Below are positions 9,503 to 18,238 of a stretch of 64,000 bases of DNA, piece by piece. The notes below the pieces were generated by a model that had not been told where the DNA came from, made no database searches, and was given only the letters and a program-made list of their open reading frames with translations. This DNA comes from Rhizobium sp. BK316 (GTDB taxonomy: Bacteria; Pseudomonadota; Alphaproteobacteria; Rhizobiales; Rhizobiaceae). The position numbers and the translations under genes were made by a program. Location: the NCBI RefSeq assembly GCF_014193695.1, contig NZ_JACHZR010000001.1, positions 409,309 through 473,308 on the forward strand. Reading direction: 5' to 3'. Position 1 is the first letter of the stretch. Each line of letters opens with the position of its first letter.

Positions 9503-9514
9503 ATGACCGTGCCA
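9499..9514 (-). promoter_or_regulatory. Sigma-54 (RpoN) promoter of the biuret operon
   Basis: Read on the minus strand the site is TGGCACGGTCATTGCA, matching the sigma-54 consensus TGGCACG-N4-TTGC(A/T) at every conserved base, with GG and GC at the -24 and -12 spacing. It lies about 55 bp before the receptor ATG, so transcription should begin near 9488. This implies nitrogen control through an enhancer-binding protein such as NtrC. I found no clear NtrC site in the adjoining 220 bp. Confidence 0.85.
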
Positions 9515-9569
9515 AGTTTTATCTGATTGATTTTCCTGTAAATATTTAAGGATGCTTGAAGATATGTAA

Positions 9570-9581
9570 AAAGTGTATGCA
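9570..9581. promoter_or_regulatory. GTGTATGCA box 2
   Basis: Exact second copy of AAAGTGTATGCA, followed by T-rich DNA in the spacer between the biuret operon and the regulator. Repetition of a 12-mer within 80 bp of AT-rich intergenic DNA is unlikely by chance. Confidence 0.6.
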
Positions 9582-9740
9582 TTTTTAAGCTCAATAAGAT
9601 CAAAATCTGTGCATCGTCTATAAATTAATCCGATTTTGACATCACGACATACATGCCTCTGTAGAGCCAGTTGCTGAATGGTAGATTCTCTTATTTAAAA
9701 CAATATATTATTGCTAATATTTGACTTTGATTCGTAGGCG

Positions 9741-10457
9741 ATGCATGTGTATGCAGCAGGTAATAGGCAGGATCGTACCTTGAGGCAGGTCAGGCGCAGA
9801 GAGATCATCCGGGCAGGAACGACCGTCGAGCAGATGGTGCGGGCAATTGCCGACATGATCGTGACCGGGCAGATGCTGCCGGGTGACAAGCTTGACGAAA
9901 TCTCGCTTGCTGCCCGTTTCGAGGTGTCGCGTACACCGGTACGCGAGGCACTTCGTGAGCTTGGAGCGATGGGGCTTGTCGACCGGGAACCCAACCGCAG
10001 CGCTGTCGTCACCACCGTGACCGAGTCCTATCTGCACTCGATGTTCGAGGCTATGGCGGAACTTGAAGGGGTCTGCGCGCGGCTTGCCGCCGAACGGATG
10101 ACGGTTGACGAGCGGCGCATGCTGGAAATGGAACACCGTGCTTCCGCTCGCCTTGTGCATCAGGGTGCGAAAGAGGACTACGCCGTCCACAATACCGAGT
10201 TCCACACGCGGCTCTATCGCGGTGCGCATAACGAGCATATCTATGAACTGGTAACCCAGAGCCGGGCCAGGCTTGCGCCGTTCCGTCGTGCGCAGTTCCG
10301 GCTGCCGGGTCGGCTCGCGAAATCCTATGACGAGCACGACATGATCGTGACCGCGATCATGCGAGCAGATGGCGCAGCCGCTGCAAAGGCGGCCTATTCG
10401 CATGTGGAAATCGTCAGCGATGCCAGCGTCGTCTTTGCGTCCGCGAGAGAAAAATAG
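9741..10457 (+). CDS. GntR-family regulator, FCD subfamily
   Basis: A 238-residue transcription factor. The winged helix-turn-helix spans about residues 28-90, with LDEISLAARFEVSRTPVREALRELG cut here to its core RFEVSRTPVREALRELG, the GntR recognition helix. The rest is an all-helical FCD ligand domain. It is divergent from the biuret/BMP operon and is the natural candidate to bind the GTGTATGCA boxes. Start choice is uncertain: the ATG at 9741 has no clear ribosome site and overlaps a dyad, whereas TTG at 9780 has AGGA about eight bases upstream and would give about 225 residues. Confidence 0.85.
   Translation: MHVYAAGNRQDRTLRQVRRREIIRAGTTVEQMVRAIADMIVTGQMLPGDKLDEISLAARFEVSRTPVREALRELGAMGLVDREPNRSAVVTTVTESYLHSMFEAMAELEGVCARLAAERMTVDERRMLEMEHRASARLVHQGAKEDYAVHNTEFHTRLYRGAHNEHIYELVTQSRARLAPFRRAQFRLPGRLAKSYDEHDMIVTAIMRADGAAAAKAAYSHVEIVSDASVVFASAREK
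9742..9755. promoter_or_regulatory. GTGTATGCA box 3 with dyad symmetry
   Basis: TGCATGTGTATGCA contains a third GTGTATGCA and is an inverted repeat with arms TGCAT and ATGCA around GTGT. It overlaps the ATG at 9741. If the regulator starts at the TTG at 9780, it lies in the promoter or leader instead. Autoregulation is inferred. Confidence 0.5.
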
Positions 10458-10629
10458 CTGCCACGGCCGGCATGGCTGTGCAAAGTGGCAATCCTCAGCC
10501 GCAACGTCCGGAACTGCAGATCATCAGACGCAGATGATCAAATCCCCGGTTATGAGGATACTGCGGAATTGACAGCATCCGGACTACGCCATAAGCCGAA
10601 TTGTGACCAGCAATTGAAGAGGCAGTATA

Positions 10630-11004
10630 GTGTCGATCTGGATTGGACGAGTTCTGTCAGCGGCGGTCGTCGTTCTGCTTCTCGCTGATGCGGCCACTAA
10701 TCTTTTTGCACCCGATTTCATAAGGGCGGAAATGGAAGCGACCGGTTTCCCCGTCAATCTGGCCTCGGCGCTCGGTATTATCATCGCGATCTGCGCGATC
10801 CTCTATGCCGTTCCGAAAACAGCCTTCCTTGGTGCAATACTGATAACCGGTTTTCTCGGCGGCGCGATCTGCACGCACTTCCGCCTGGGCGAGTTTTTTA
10901 CGCCTCCACAGATCGTCAGCCTTCTTCTCGGCATTGCCGCTTGGGGTGGCCTGTATCTGCGCGATCCGAGACTGCGCCAGTTGATGCCGCTGAATATGGT
11001 TTGA
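10630..11004 (+). CDS. DoxX-like small membrane protein
   Basis: A 124-residue protein with four predicted membrane segments and the layout of the DoxX_2 family: an N-terminal helix ending in ADAATNLFAP, then ATGFP, a second helix, and helices near residues 68-85 and 95-110. It begins with GTG preceded by GAAGAGG, a reasonable ribosome site. The function of these proteins is not known; they are often near redox or stress genes. It stands alone here between the regulator and the porin. The 172 bp before it hold no other gene I can support. Confidence 0.7.
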   Translation: MSIWIGRVLSAAVVVLLLADAATNLFAPDFIRAEMEATGFPVNLASALGIIIAICAILYAVPKTAFLGAILITGFLGGAICTHFRLGEFFTPPQIVSLLLGIAAWGGLYLRDPRLRQLMPLNMV

Positions 11005-11215
11005 GCGCGTAGGGATCTCGTCCCGGAGTATGAAAGCGGCGGGCAATCGCCCTGTCCTTGTTCAAGAACAGGCGCGCGCGTTCGCAATCTGTGACCACGA
11101 CGATAGCTATGCTTACCGGCTGCATTTTTTCCCGCAGGAAATCGGCGGCTGGGTTCTTCAGACTCTCAGCCGCCGACAGAGCCTCCGTCCGTCGGACAAT
11201 CCAGTCCCATCAAGT

Positions 11216-11244
11216 AAAAAGCTCGCCCTCGTGTGAGGGCGAGC
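11216..11244 (-). terminator. Intrinsic terminator downstream of porin region
   Basis: On the minus strand a perfect 10-bp stem (GCTCGCCCTC / GAGGGCGAGC, 4-nt loop) is followed directly by TTTTT. This is a textbook Rho-independent terminator. It lies about 115 bp beyond the porin's own terminator, so it must end either read-through or a separate short transcript. Confidence 0.8.
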
Positions 11245-11358
11245 CAAAACCATCTACAGGAGTGGAGCTCTGTATCGATGGGTGAGGCCGATCCGGCAGG
11301 GAACCGGACCGACCTCTTTCTTCTGAATTGGAGGTCACCAAACCAGAAGCTCGTGATG
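11216..11358 (-). ncRNA. Candidate small RNA downstream of the porin
   Basis: Between the porin terminator and the terminator at 11216 lies about 140 bp without a gene. It contains a 13-bp stem at 11284-11316 in which all pairs form on the minus-strand RNA (two as G-U), but two are broken on the plus strand. This suggests a folded minus-strand transcript, either a small RNA or a processed porin 3' UTR. No promoter is evident and the family is not recognised. Confidence 0.35.
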
Positions 11359-11385
11359 AAAAACCCCGAGATGCGATCCCGGGGT
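11359..11385 (-). terminator. Intrinsic terminator of the porin gene
   Basis: Starting 14 bp after the porin stop, the minus strand has ACCCCGGGAT, loop CGC, ATCTCGGGGT, then a T-run. All ten pairs form on the minus-strand RNA with one G-U pair, which orients it with the porin. Confidence 0.8.
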
Positions 11386-11399
11386 CTTCAATATTCAGA

Positions 11400-12476
11400 T
11401 TAGAACGCACGCTGCAGACGGAAGTAACCCGTCGTGGTGTCGTCGCCATCTTCCGGATCCAGCCACTGGACGGAAGCCTTGGCGTAGAAGTTTTCGACGA
11501 TCTGGTAGTCAACCGTCAAACCGGCCTTCCAGGCATCGCCGAGACCGTCGAAGTTCTCCGGAACATCCGTGCCGCCGCCGAAGTAGTTGCCGTAGTACTG
11601 AACGCCGGGGGTGATCTTCAGCTTGTCCGTTGCCTTGATGGCGTATTCGCCAGCAACTGCCCATTCAGCCGACGAGTAGTAGGAGTTCGGGCCGCTGGAG
11701 TAGACAACAGCGAGGCCGAGCGTGCCCGGGCCGAGTTCAGCCGTACCCATAGCGCGGATTGCGCCGTCTTCGTTGTCGAAGTCCCAGCCGCCGGTGACCT
11801 GGTAGCTGAAGGCGCCGGCCGTACCGCCGATGCCGAAGGCAACGCCGACGTTGTTCGGACCATCGTCCGGAGTGAAGACGGTGGTGCCATCGGCGGCGGT
11901 AGCAAAGGTGCCCTGGTAGACGCCGTCTTCCAGTTCGTCGACGCTGAGGCCAGCGTAGAAGGTACCGGTTTCGTACTGATAACGGATCGAGTTATGCAGC
12001 GTTACGACGGAACCGATGTCGTCCGTTTCGCCGGAGAGACCATCGTCCCACCAGGAGTAGAAGAGACCAGCGCGGAAGCCCGCGACGTCGAGGTAAGCGG
12101 AGTCGAGGATCGTGTCCTGGTCCGTTGCGTTGTCGGCGTTGGCCTGGAAAACGATCACGCCGGTGAGCGGGCCGTATTCGGTGTCGCTCTTGGCCGTGAA
12201 CTGAACCTGACCGCGGGTTACAGCATCCCAGCTGGAGTCGTTGGTGGCGGGGGTGCCGCCGGCGTTCGGGCCGACGTTAACCTGGAAACGGATGTAGCCT
12301 TCGATCTTCAGGCAGGTTTCCGTGCCCGGGATGTAGAAGTAGCCGGTGCCGTAAGCGTCGCAGACGCGAACGTATTCAACCGGTTCCGGCTCGGCAGCAA
12401 CGATTGCGTCTGCTGCGAATGCCGGTGCAGCGATGAGGGCCGCTGCGGAACCAAGCAACATCATACGAATGTTCAT
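11400..12476 (-). CDS. Outer-membrane porin (Porin_2 / RopA type)
   Basis: A 358-residue beta-barrel porin. A Sec signal peptide ends at AAPAFAA (about residue 21). The mature start includes EYVRVCDAYGTGYFYIPGTE and a second Cys soon after, the cysteine pair typical of rhizobial Porin_2 proteins. Alternating beta strands with many Gly/Asp/Asn turns follow, and the protein ends in an aromatic, RLQRAF, as needed for outer-membrane insertion. It allows passive entry of small hydrophilic solutes. The start is fixed by AGGAG upstream of 12476 and the signal peptide. Confidence 0.92.
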   Translation of the reverse strand: MNIRMMLLGSAAALIAAPAFAADAIVAAEPEPVEYVRVCDAYGTGYFYIPGTETCLKIEGYIRFQVNVGPNAGGTPATNDSSWDAVTRGQVQFTAKSDTEYGPLTGVIVFQANADNATDQDTILDSAYLDVAGFRAGLFYSWWDDGLSGETDDIGSVVTLHNSIRYQYETGTFYAGLSVDELEDGVYQGTFATAADGTTVFTPDDGPNNVGVAFGIGGTAGAFSYQVTGGWDFDNEDGAIRAMGTAELGPGTLGLAVVYSSGPNSYYSSAEWAVAGEYAIKATDKLKITPGVQYYGNYFGGGTDVPENFDGLGDAWKAGLTVDYQIVENFYAKASVQWLDPEDGDDTTTGYFRLQRAF

Positions 12477-12990
12477 GGAAAGCCAATCTCCTAAGTTCGA
12501 GTGCGTTCCACGAAAGAACGTCCCCTCCAATTAAAGCCCGATCAATTCGGTAAGGCCTAAAATAACCGAAAGACGGGAGGGCTCAACATTGAATGCTCTC
12601 ATTTTACAGAGAATTCTAACTAAACCGCCATGTGTGTGACAGAAGTACAACACTCCTTGGGCGGGTATTAACGAGAGGTAAAGTAGAGTGGCGAAATATC
12701 GCTATTTTAGTACGACTTACCCGGATTGGCCGAGCGCGAATGGGTTACAGGTGGTTGTCGCCTGAATGCTGAATCTATCGAATATCCTGCTGCTGCGAGC
12801 CTGTATTTGCCCATCTGCACGGGCTGCCGTGAGAAAATGCGGCTGGAAAATAGGCATTAGCTGGCAGGCGGCGCCGCCATTCGACCCTGCCGCAATTCGA
12901 TTCTGAGCGATGATTCGCGGCCGCCGAGGCAAGCCTCGCCAAAACATACCCGACTCCAAAGGAGGCGCTTCTGTTTCGCGTCTAGGAAAC
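12477..12990. other. Intergenic stretch without a gene
   Basis: About 510 bp between the porin start and the end of the amide operon. The porin-proximal half is AT-rich and should hold its promoter and leader. At 12925-12938 there is a short perfect stem (CGAGGC / GCCTCG) without a T-run. I see no coding frame with convincing composition. Confidence 0.6.
12559..12586 (-). promoter_or_regulatory. Possible porin promoter
   Basis: On the minus strand TTGAGC and TATTTT are spaced by 16 bp and would start transcription about 75 nt before the porin ATG. The match to the housekeeping consensus is moderate. Confidence 0.4.
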
Positions 12991-14667
12991 TCAAACCTGC
13001 GCTCGCCGCGCTTCCGGATCGGGGATCGGAACGGCAGCCATCAGGGCCTTCGTGTAATCCTCTGCCGGATTTTCGAAGATTTGGCGGCGGGTGCCGGTTT
13101 CGACGATCCTGCCGCTGCGCATGACGGCAACCTTATGGGACATGCGTTCGACGACTGCCATGTCATGCGAGACGAAGAGGTAGGAGAGCCCCATGCTTTC
13201 CTGCAGTTCCAGCATGAGGTCGAGCACGCGGGCGCGGACGGACACGTCGAGTGCGGCAACGCTTTCGTCGGCGACGATCAGCTTCGGCTCGAGCGCAAGG
13301 GCGCGGGCAATGCAGATGCGCTGGCGCTGGCCACCGGAGAATTCATGCGGATAGCGCGTGGCGGCATCCGCCGTCAGGCCGACGCGGCGCAGGAGTTCCG
13401 CGACCCTGTCGCGCCGCTCGGATTTACTGGCGATGCCATGAATGACCAATGGTTCGGCGATTGCGGTCCCGACCGCCATGCGCGGGTCGAGCGAGGCATA
13501 GGGGTCCTGAAAGATCATCTGCGCAGTGCGGCGTATCGGCTGCATTGCGCGATGGCTGAGGCCTGCAATATTGCGGCCGTCGATGATCACATCGCCCGTG
13601 AAGGGGATGAGGCCGAGTACAGCCTTGCCGGTCGTCGATTTTCCCGATCCGCTTTCGCCGACGAGGCCAAGCGTTTCGCCCGGCAGGATATCGAAGGAGA
13701 CGTCGCTAACGGCCGCAGCCGGCGCCTTGCCCTTGAAGAGAAGGCTTGCCGCACTGCCATAGGTGACGTTGAGGCCACGCACATTCAGGACCGGGGTGTG
13801 GTCAGGATGCAGGGTTTCGACGTTGCGTGACGTGATGCGCGGCGGACTATCCGTGCCGGCAAAAGCACCAAGGCGCGGCACGGCCGAGAGCAGTTGCTGC
13901 GTATAGGTCTGGCGCGGTGCGCGGAAAATAGCGATTGCCAGGCCTTGCTCGACGATGCCGCCATTCTGCATGATGATGACGCGGTCGGCCATCTCGGCGA
14001 CGACGCCCATGTCATGGGTGATCAGGATAATCGAGGTGCCGAATTCCGACTTTAGCTCGCGCATGAGTTTGAGGATCTGCGCCTGCACCGTCACGTCGAG
14101 CGCCGTCGTCGGCTCATCGGCGATCAGCACCTTGGGACGGCAGGACAGCGCCATAGCGATCATCACGCGCTGACGCATGCCGCCCGAGAGCTCATGTGGA
14201 TATTGCTTCAGCCGCCGGGCCGGATCAGTGATCTGAACGGCATCGAGCATCCGCAGCGCGGTCGCCTCGGCATTCTCGCTGCCCTGATGTTCGCGGATCG
14301 CTTCCGTCAACTGCGCGCCGATCGACATGACAGGGTTGAGCGACGTCATCGGTTCCTGGAAGACCATGGCGATATCGCCGCCGCGCACGCTGCGCATGGC
14401 CCGGTCGGAAAGTTTCAGCAGATCGCGCTCGCCGAGCACGATGTTGCCGGAGGAAACCTGGAGCGAGGTCTTCGGCAGCAATCCCATGATCGACAGCGAC
14501 GTCACCGACTTGCCCGAGCCGGATTCTCCGGCCAGGCAGAGTGTTTCGCCGCCGGCGAGATCGAAGCTGATATCTTTGAGAACCGGTTTGCGTCCATCAG
14601 GCGTTCGCGCATCGACGTTGAGATTGCGAACGCTGAGGATAGGCGCGGCGGGCATGGCTTCGATCAC
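12991..14667 (-). CDS. Dipeptide/oligopeptide-type ABC transporter, fused double ATPase (DppD-DppF)
   Basis: A 558-residue protein with two complete ATPase domains, equivalent to fused DppD and DppF. The first has Walker A GESGSGKS (residues 47-54), signature [15 protein letters not shown] and Walker [14 protein letters not shown]. The second has [12 protein letters not shown], signature [15 protein letters not shown] and Walker [14 protein letters not shown]. Both sites look active. It ends the amide operon and would energise the permeases at 17318-19089. The start is a GTG at 14667 with a 4-bp overlap with the amidase stop; an ATG at 14655 is the alternative. Confidence 0.92.
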   Translation of the reverse strand: MIEAMPAAPILSVRNLNVDARTPDGRKPVLKDISFDLAGGETLCLAGESGSGKSVTSLSIMGLLPKTSLQVSSGNIVLGERDLLKLSDRAMRSVRGGDIAMVFQEPMTSLNPVMSIGAQLTEAIREHQGSENAEATALRMLDAVQITDPARRLKQYPHELSGGMRQRVMIAMALSCRPKVLIADEPTTALDVTVQAQILKLMRELKSEFGTSIILITHDMGVVAEMADRVIIMQNGGIVEQGLAIAIFRAPRQTYTQQLLSAVPRLGAFAGTDSPPRITSRNVETLHPDHTPVLNVRGLNVTYGSAASLLFKGKAPAAAVSDVSFDILPGETLGLVGESGSGKSTTGKAVLGLIPFTGDVIIDGRNIAGLSHRAMQPIRRTAQMIFQDPYASLDPRMAVGTAIAEPLVIHGIASKSERRDRVAELLRRVGLTADAATRYPHEFSGGQRQRICIARALALEPKLIVADESVAALDVSVRARVLDLMLELQESMGLSYLFVSHDMAVVERMSHKVAVMRSGRIVETGTRRQIFENPAEDYTKALMAAVPIPDPEARRAQV

Positions 14668-15608
14668 GCGAATACGATCCTCGGGAAGTAGAAGGAAACG
14701 ACCCAGTTCGGCATGTCGACGATTTCGCTGATGCGCAGATCGCCGCAGACCGAGCAGAGCAGATAGGCGTCCACTGCGCTCATCCCGTGCTCCGCCGTCA
14801 GAAGATCGATCATACGCATCACGCTTTCACGCGCGCTTGTCATCAAATCCGGGCCGATGCCGGTGGTGACTTCGTAGCCGGCGCCGTCGAGATGGCGGGT
14901 GACAGGTTCTGTCGTCGTAAAGCGAGGCGTCTGCAGGCGTGCATCCTTGACGAGCTCGATCGTTGCCTCGACATTCATCTGGCTTTCGATCGCCGTACCG
15001 CAGACCTCGCCGTCACCCTGAGCGGCGTGTGTGTCGCCGATGGAAAAAAGCGCGCCCTCAACCTCGATCGGTAGATAAAGAGTGACGCCGGCGGTCAGGT
15101 CACGGATATCCATGTTGCCGCCGACGCGGCGCGGCGGCACGACGGAATGCGTGCCGGGCTCGGCAGGGGCAACGCCGATGGTGCCGGCAAAGGGCTTCAG
15201 CGGCACACGGCCGCCGGGGCCGTAGAGGGCTGGTGTCATGCTGTTGGCGTCATAGGACCAGACATGCAGCGCCGGATCCTTGAACTGGTCGGCGAGCAGG
15301 CCGAAACCCGGAATATTGGCCGTCCAGCCGGTGCCCGAGGGAATGAATTTGCGCAGCGTCACTTTCAGCGCATCACCGGGCTGCGCCCCCTCCACATAGA
15401 TCGGGCCGGAAACCGGATTGATCTTGTCGAAATCCAGATTGTTCAGCGTATCCAGCGTTGCATCGCCGCCGAGCTGGCCACCGGAGGAATCCAGGCATTC
15501 GAAATGAATGGTCTCGCCGGGTTTGGCGACGACGGCGGGTGCGAAATCCTTGTTCCAGCCGAAATTATGCTGGGCGCGGTGAATGGTGTGGGTGCAGGCA
15601 ATGCACAT
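14664..15608 (-). CDS. Acetamidase/formamidase family protein (FmdA/AmdA)
   Basis: A 314-residue amidase of the FmdA_AmdA family, unrelated to the nitrilase-type formamidase at 5189. Recognisable blocks are the N-terminal HNFGWN, GGQLGGDATLDTL, the GPIYVEGAQPGDALKV block and GDTHAAQGDGEVCGTAIE, the metal-binding core of the family. The reaction expected is hydrolysis of a short amide such as formamide or acetamide to the acid and ammonia. It is encoded inside an operon with the AmiC/AmiR amide sensor pair and a dedicated ABC importer, which supports an amide substrate. It belongs to the cytoplasm; no signal peptide is seen. Confidence 0.9.
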   Translation of the reverse strand: MCIACTHTIHRAQHNFGWNKDFAPAVVAKPGETIHFECLDSSGGQLGGDATLDTLNNLDFDKINPVSGPIYVEGAQPGDALKVTLRKFIPSGTGWTANIPGFGLLADQFKDPALHVWSYDANSMTPALYGPGGRVPLKPFAGTIGVAPAEPGTHSVVPPRRVGGNMDIRDLTAGVTLYLPIEVEGALFSIGDTHAAQGDGEVCGTAIESQMNVEATIELVKDARLQTPRFTTTEPVTRHLDGAGYEVTTGIGPDLMTSARESVMRMIDLLTAEHGMSAVDAYLLCSVCGDLRISEIVDMPNWVVSFYFPRIVFA

Positions 15609-15631
15609 AAGGTGTCTCCCTCGATTTTATG

Positions 15632-15658
15632 ATGCCTTCCCGGCGGCCGGGAAGGCAT
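15632..15658 (-). other. Intercistronic hairpin behind the amide receptor gene
   Basis: A perfect 12-bp stem (ATGCCTTCCCGG / CCGGGAAGGCAT, 3-nt loop) lies between the receptor stop and the amidase start. No T-run follows on the minus strand. Such structures commonly stabilise the upstream mRNA and raise receptor levels over the downstream genes. Confidence 0.75.
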
Positions 15659-15672
15659 TGTTTCCTTAAGGT

Positions 15673-17292
15673 TTATTGCTTCACATAGATCGCGTCGTAA
15701 TTGATGACGCGCGTCGGATCGATATAGATATTGTCAGCACCGCCCATTCGCAGCGACTTGGCAACGACGCGACGTTCATTGATGACGGGAACCCACGGCG
15801 CATCGGCCATGATATCGGTGAAGACCTTGCCCCAGGCAGCGGTGCGTTCTGCGGACTTTGCCGGATCGGACATGGAGTCGGCCGCTACAGCACGCTTGTC
15901 GAGATCGGCGTTGCAGTACCAGGACCAGTTCCAACCGCCCTGAACCGCGCCGGCGCAACCAAGGATCGGGCCGTAGAAGTTCGACGGATCCGGGAAGTCG
16001 GCAATCCAGGCCATGCCGCCCGACCAGATCATCGGCGCCTCGCCTTCTGTGCCGCCGGCCGAGATGACATTGGCCTGTGCGAGAGCACGAATTTCGGCCT
16101 TGACGCCGATGGCGGCGAGATCCTGCTGGATCGCCTGGGCGATACGCGGCTGCGGATCAGTGTTGGTCGAGTAGAGCACCGTTTCGAAGCCATCCGGGAA
16201 GCCTGCTTCCGCGAGCAATGCCTTGGCCTTGGCAACATCATAGGCATAGCCGGTGAAGGACTTGTCGTAGCCCGGCATCAGCGGCGGCAGCGGCTGGTTG
16301 GCAGGTGTGGCGCGGCCGTTCAGGATGCGGGTGATGCGTTCCTTATTGATGGCCATATTGACGGCCTGGCGCACCTTCACATTGTCGAAAGGCTTCACCT
16401 TGGTGTTCAGAGTGATGTAGCCGGTGTGAAGCTGTTCGCCGTCGACGATCATCTGCGGGCCGTCGGCAGAGTTCTTGATTTCCAGGAATTTCGCTGGCGG
16501 GATGCCGTCGCCAGCGATATCGACTTCACCCTTCTGCAGGCGCAGCAGCGCGACCAGCGGCTCCTGGCCCACTTCGACCTTGAAGCTGTCGATATGCGGC
16601 ATGTCCTTGACGAAGTAATCCTTGTTGCGCTCGAAAACGAGCTGCTGGCCGATCGTCCAGTCTTTCAAGATAAAAGTGCCGGAGCCAACAGGCTTTTTGC
16701 CGAAATCGCCGCCGGCGGCATCGACGGCTTCCTTCGGCACGACCGATGCGAAGTTGATGGCGAGAACATGTAGAAAGGTTGCGTCCGGACGCGACAGGTG
16801 GAAGATCACCGTGCCGTCATCGGGCGTTTCGATGCCCGAGAGTGTCTCGGCCTTGCCGCCTGTCTCATCATCGAAGCCCTTGATAGCGCCGAAGAAGCCT
16901 GCACCCGGTCCCTGGGTCTTCGGATTGACGGCCCGTTCGATCGAATATTTCACGTCCGAAGCGACAACTTCGCGACCGTTCGAAAACTTCACGCCCTTGC
17001 GCAGCTTGAACGTATAGGTGAGGCCGTCAGGCGAAACGGTAAAGCTCTCGGCAAGCGAGGGAACGAGGTTCGGCGTACCCGGCTCGTAGTCCATCAGGCG
17101 GGAATAGAGGCTCTTGATCATCGACCAGTTGACCCAGTCATAGCCGATGGCCGGGTCGAGCGTGGTGATGTCGTCTTTATAGGTAACGACAATATCGCCG
17201 CCCTGCTTGGGCGTTTCCTGTGCCGTGGCGGCGAGCGGCGCGAGCGCCACCATCGTTGCCATGGTTGTGTGTCGAAGCCAGCGTTTGAACAT
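15673..17292 (-). CDS. ABC transporter substrate-binding protein, family 5 (peptide/nickel type)
   Basis: A 539-residue periplasmic receptor of the SBP_bac_5 class. A Sec signal with core MATMVALAPLAATAQ ends near residue 24. The mature part has GGDIVVTYKDDITTLDPAIG, a typical start, and the class block FTFKLRKGVKFSNG appears near residue 95. In the amide operon it probably delivers an amide or amidated peptide-like compound to the Dpp-type permeases. The start at 17292 is set by GAAGGGGAA upstream and the signal peptide. Confidence 0.9.
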   Translation of the reverse strand: MFKRWLRHTTMATMVALAPLAATAQETPKQGGDIVVTYKDDITTLDPAIGYDWVNWSMIKSLYSRLMDYEPGTPNLVPSLAESFTVSPDGLTYTFKLRKGVKFSNGREVVASDVKYSIERAVNPKTQGPGAGFFGAIKGFDDETGGKAETLSGIETPDDGTVIFHLSRPDATFLHVLAINFASVVPKEAVDAAGGDFGKKPVGSGTFILKDWTIGQQLVFERNKDYFVKDMPHIDSFKVEVGQEPLVALLRLQKGEVDIAGDGIPPAKFLEIKNSADGPQMIVDGEQLHTGYITLNTKVKPFDNVKVRQAVNMAINKERITRILNGRATPANQPLPPLMPGYDKSFTGYAYDVAKAKALLAEAGFPDGFETVLYSTNTDPQPRIAQAIQQDLAAIGVKAEIRALAQANVISAGGTEGEAPMIWSGGMAWIADFPDPSNFYGPILGCAGAVQGGWNWSWYCNADLDKRAVAADSMSDPAKSAERTAAWGKVFTDIMADAPWVPVINERRVVAKSLRMGGADNIYIDPTRVINYDAIYVKQ

Positions 17293-17317
17293 TAGGGTTC
17301 CCCTTCTTTGGTTGCTG

Positions 17318-18238
17318 TCAACGTGTGCGGATGCGTGGATCGATGAGCGGCGCCACGAGATCGGCAAGCAGATTGCCGATGACGATGGCGAGCGCCGACG
17401 TCAGCGTGACGCCCATGATGATCGGTATGTCGACCTGCTGGATTGCCTGCCAGGCGAGCTGGCCGATGCCCGGCCAGCCGTAGACGGCCTCGACGACGAC
17501 CACGCCACCCATGAACTGGCCGATATCGATGCCGATCATGGCGATGATCGGCAGGATGGCGTTCGGCAGGGCGTGGCGGAAGATGATGCGGCGCGAGGAC
17601 AAGCCCTTGGCGCGGGCAGTGCGGACATAGTCCTGATTGAGCACGTCGATCATCGCCGATCGCACCATGCGCGCATACCAGCCGGCGCCGAGGACGCCGA
17701 GGGTGGAAGCCGGCAGCACGACATGGGCGAACGTGCCGTAACCACTCATGGGCAGCCATCCGAGCGTTACGGCAAAGACATAAAGAAGCAGCAGGGCGAC
17801 GACGAATTGCGGTGCCGAAACTCCGACGAAGGAAGCCATCATGACAAGCCGGTCGACGAAACCGCCGCGGCGCACGGCAGCAATCGTGCCGAGTGTCAGG
17901 CCGAGTACCACTTCCACCAGGACGCCGGTGAGCATCAGCATCAGTGTTGCTGGCAGGCGGGCGACGATCAGCGTCCAGACCTCAGTCTTCTGTGCGTAGG
18001 AACGGCCAAGATTGCCATGCACGAGATTGGCGAGATAGGTGCCGAACTGCACGAGAAGCGGCTCGTCGAGGCCGAGCTCATGACGGATGTTTGCGACCGT
18101 CTGCGCCGTGGCGCTGCGACCGGCGATCATGCGCGCCGGATCGGCCGGCAGTGCGTAGAGCAACACGAAGGTGATGGCGGCAACGCCGAGAAGAATGAGG
18201 GCAGCCTGCACCAGCCGACGGAGGATGAGGAAGAACAT
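17318..18238 (-). CDS. Dpp/Opp-type ABC permease (DppB family)
   Basis: A 306-residue permease with a first helix in the N-terminal 30 residues and a large periplasmic loop, as usual for DppB. The cytoplasmic EAA loop that docks the ATPase reads DYVRTARAKGLSSRRIIFRH. It pairs with the DppC-like product of the preceding gene and is joined to it by a TGATG junction. It is 25 bp before the receptor gene. Confidence 0.92.
   Translation of the reverse strand: MFFLILRRLVQAALILLGVAAITFVLLYALPADPARMIAGRSATAQTVANIRHELGLDEPLLVQFGTYLANLVHGNLGRSYAQKTEVWTLIVARLPATLMLMLTGVLVEVVLGLTLGTIAAVRRGGFVDRLVMMASFVGVSAPQFVVALLLLYVFAVTLGWLPMSGYGTFAHVVLPASTLGVLGAGWYARMVRSAMIDVLNQDYVRTARAKGLSSRRIIFRHALPNAILPIIAMIGIDIGQFMGGVVVVEAVYGWPGIGQLAWQAIQQVDIPIIMGVTLTSALAIVIGNLLADLVAPLIDPRIRTR

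Noticed and set aside
12925-12938. Short perfect stem CGAGGC/GCCTCG as a terminator
   Set aside because: Six pairs with a two-base loop and no T-run; not in position to end the porin or the amide operon.
12717-12959. 80-codon minus-strand frame between the porin and the amide operon
   Set aside because: Composition is not protein-like, no ribosome site, no recognised family.
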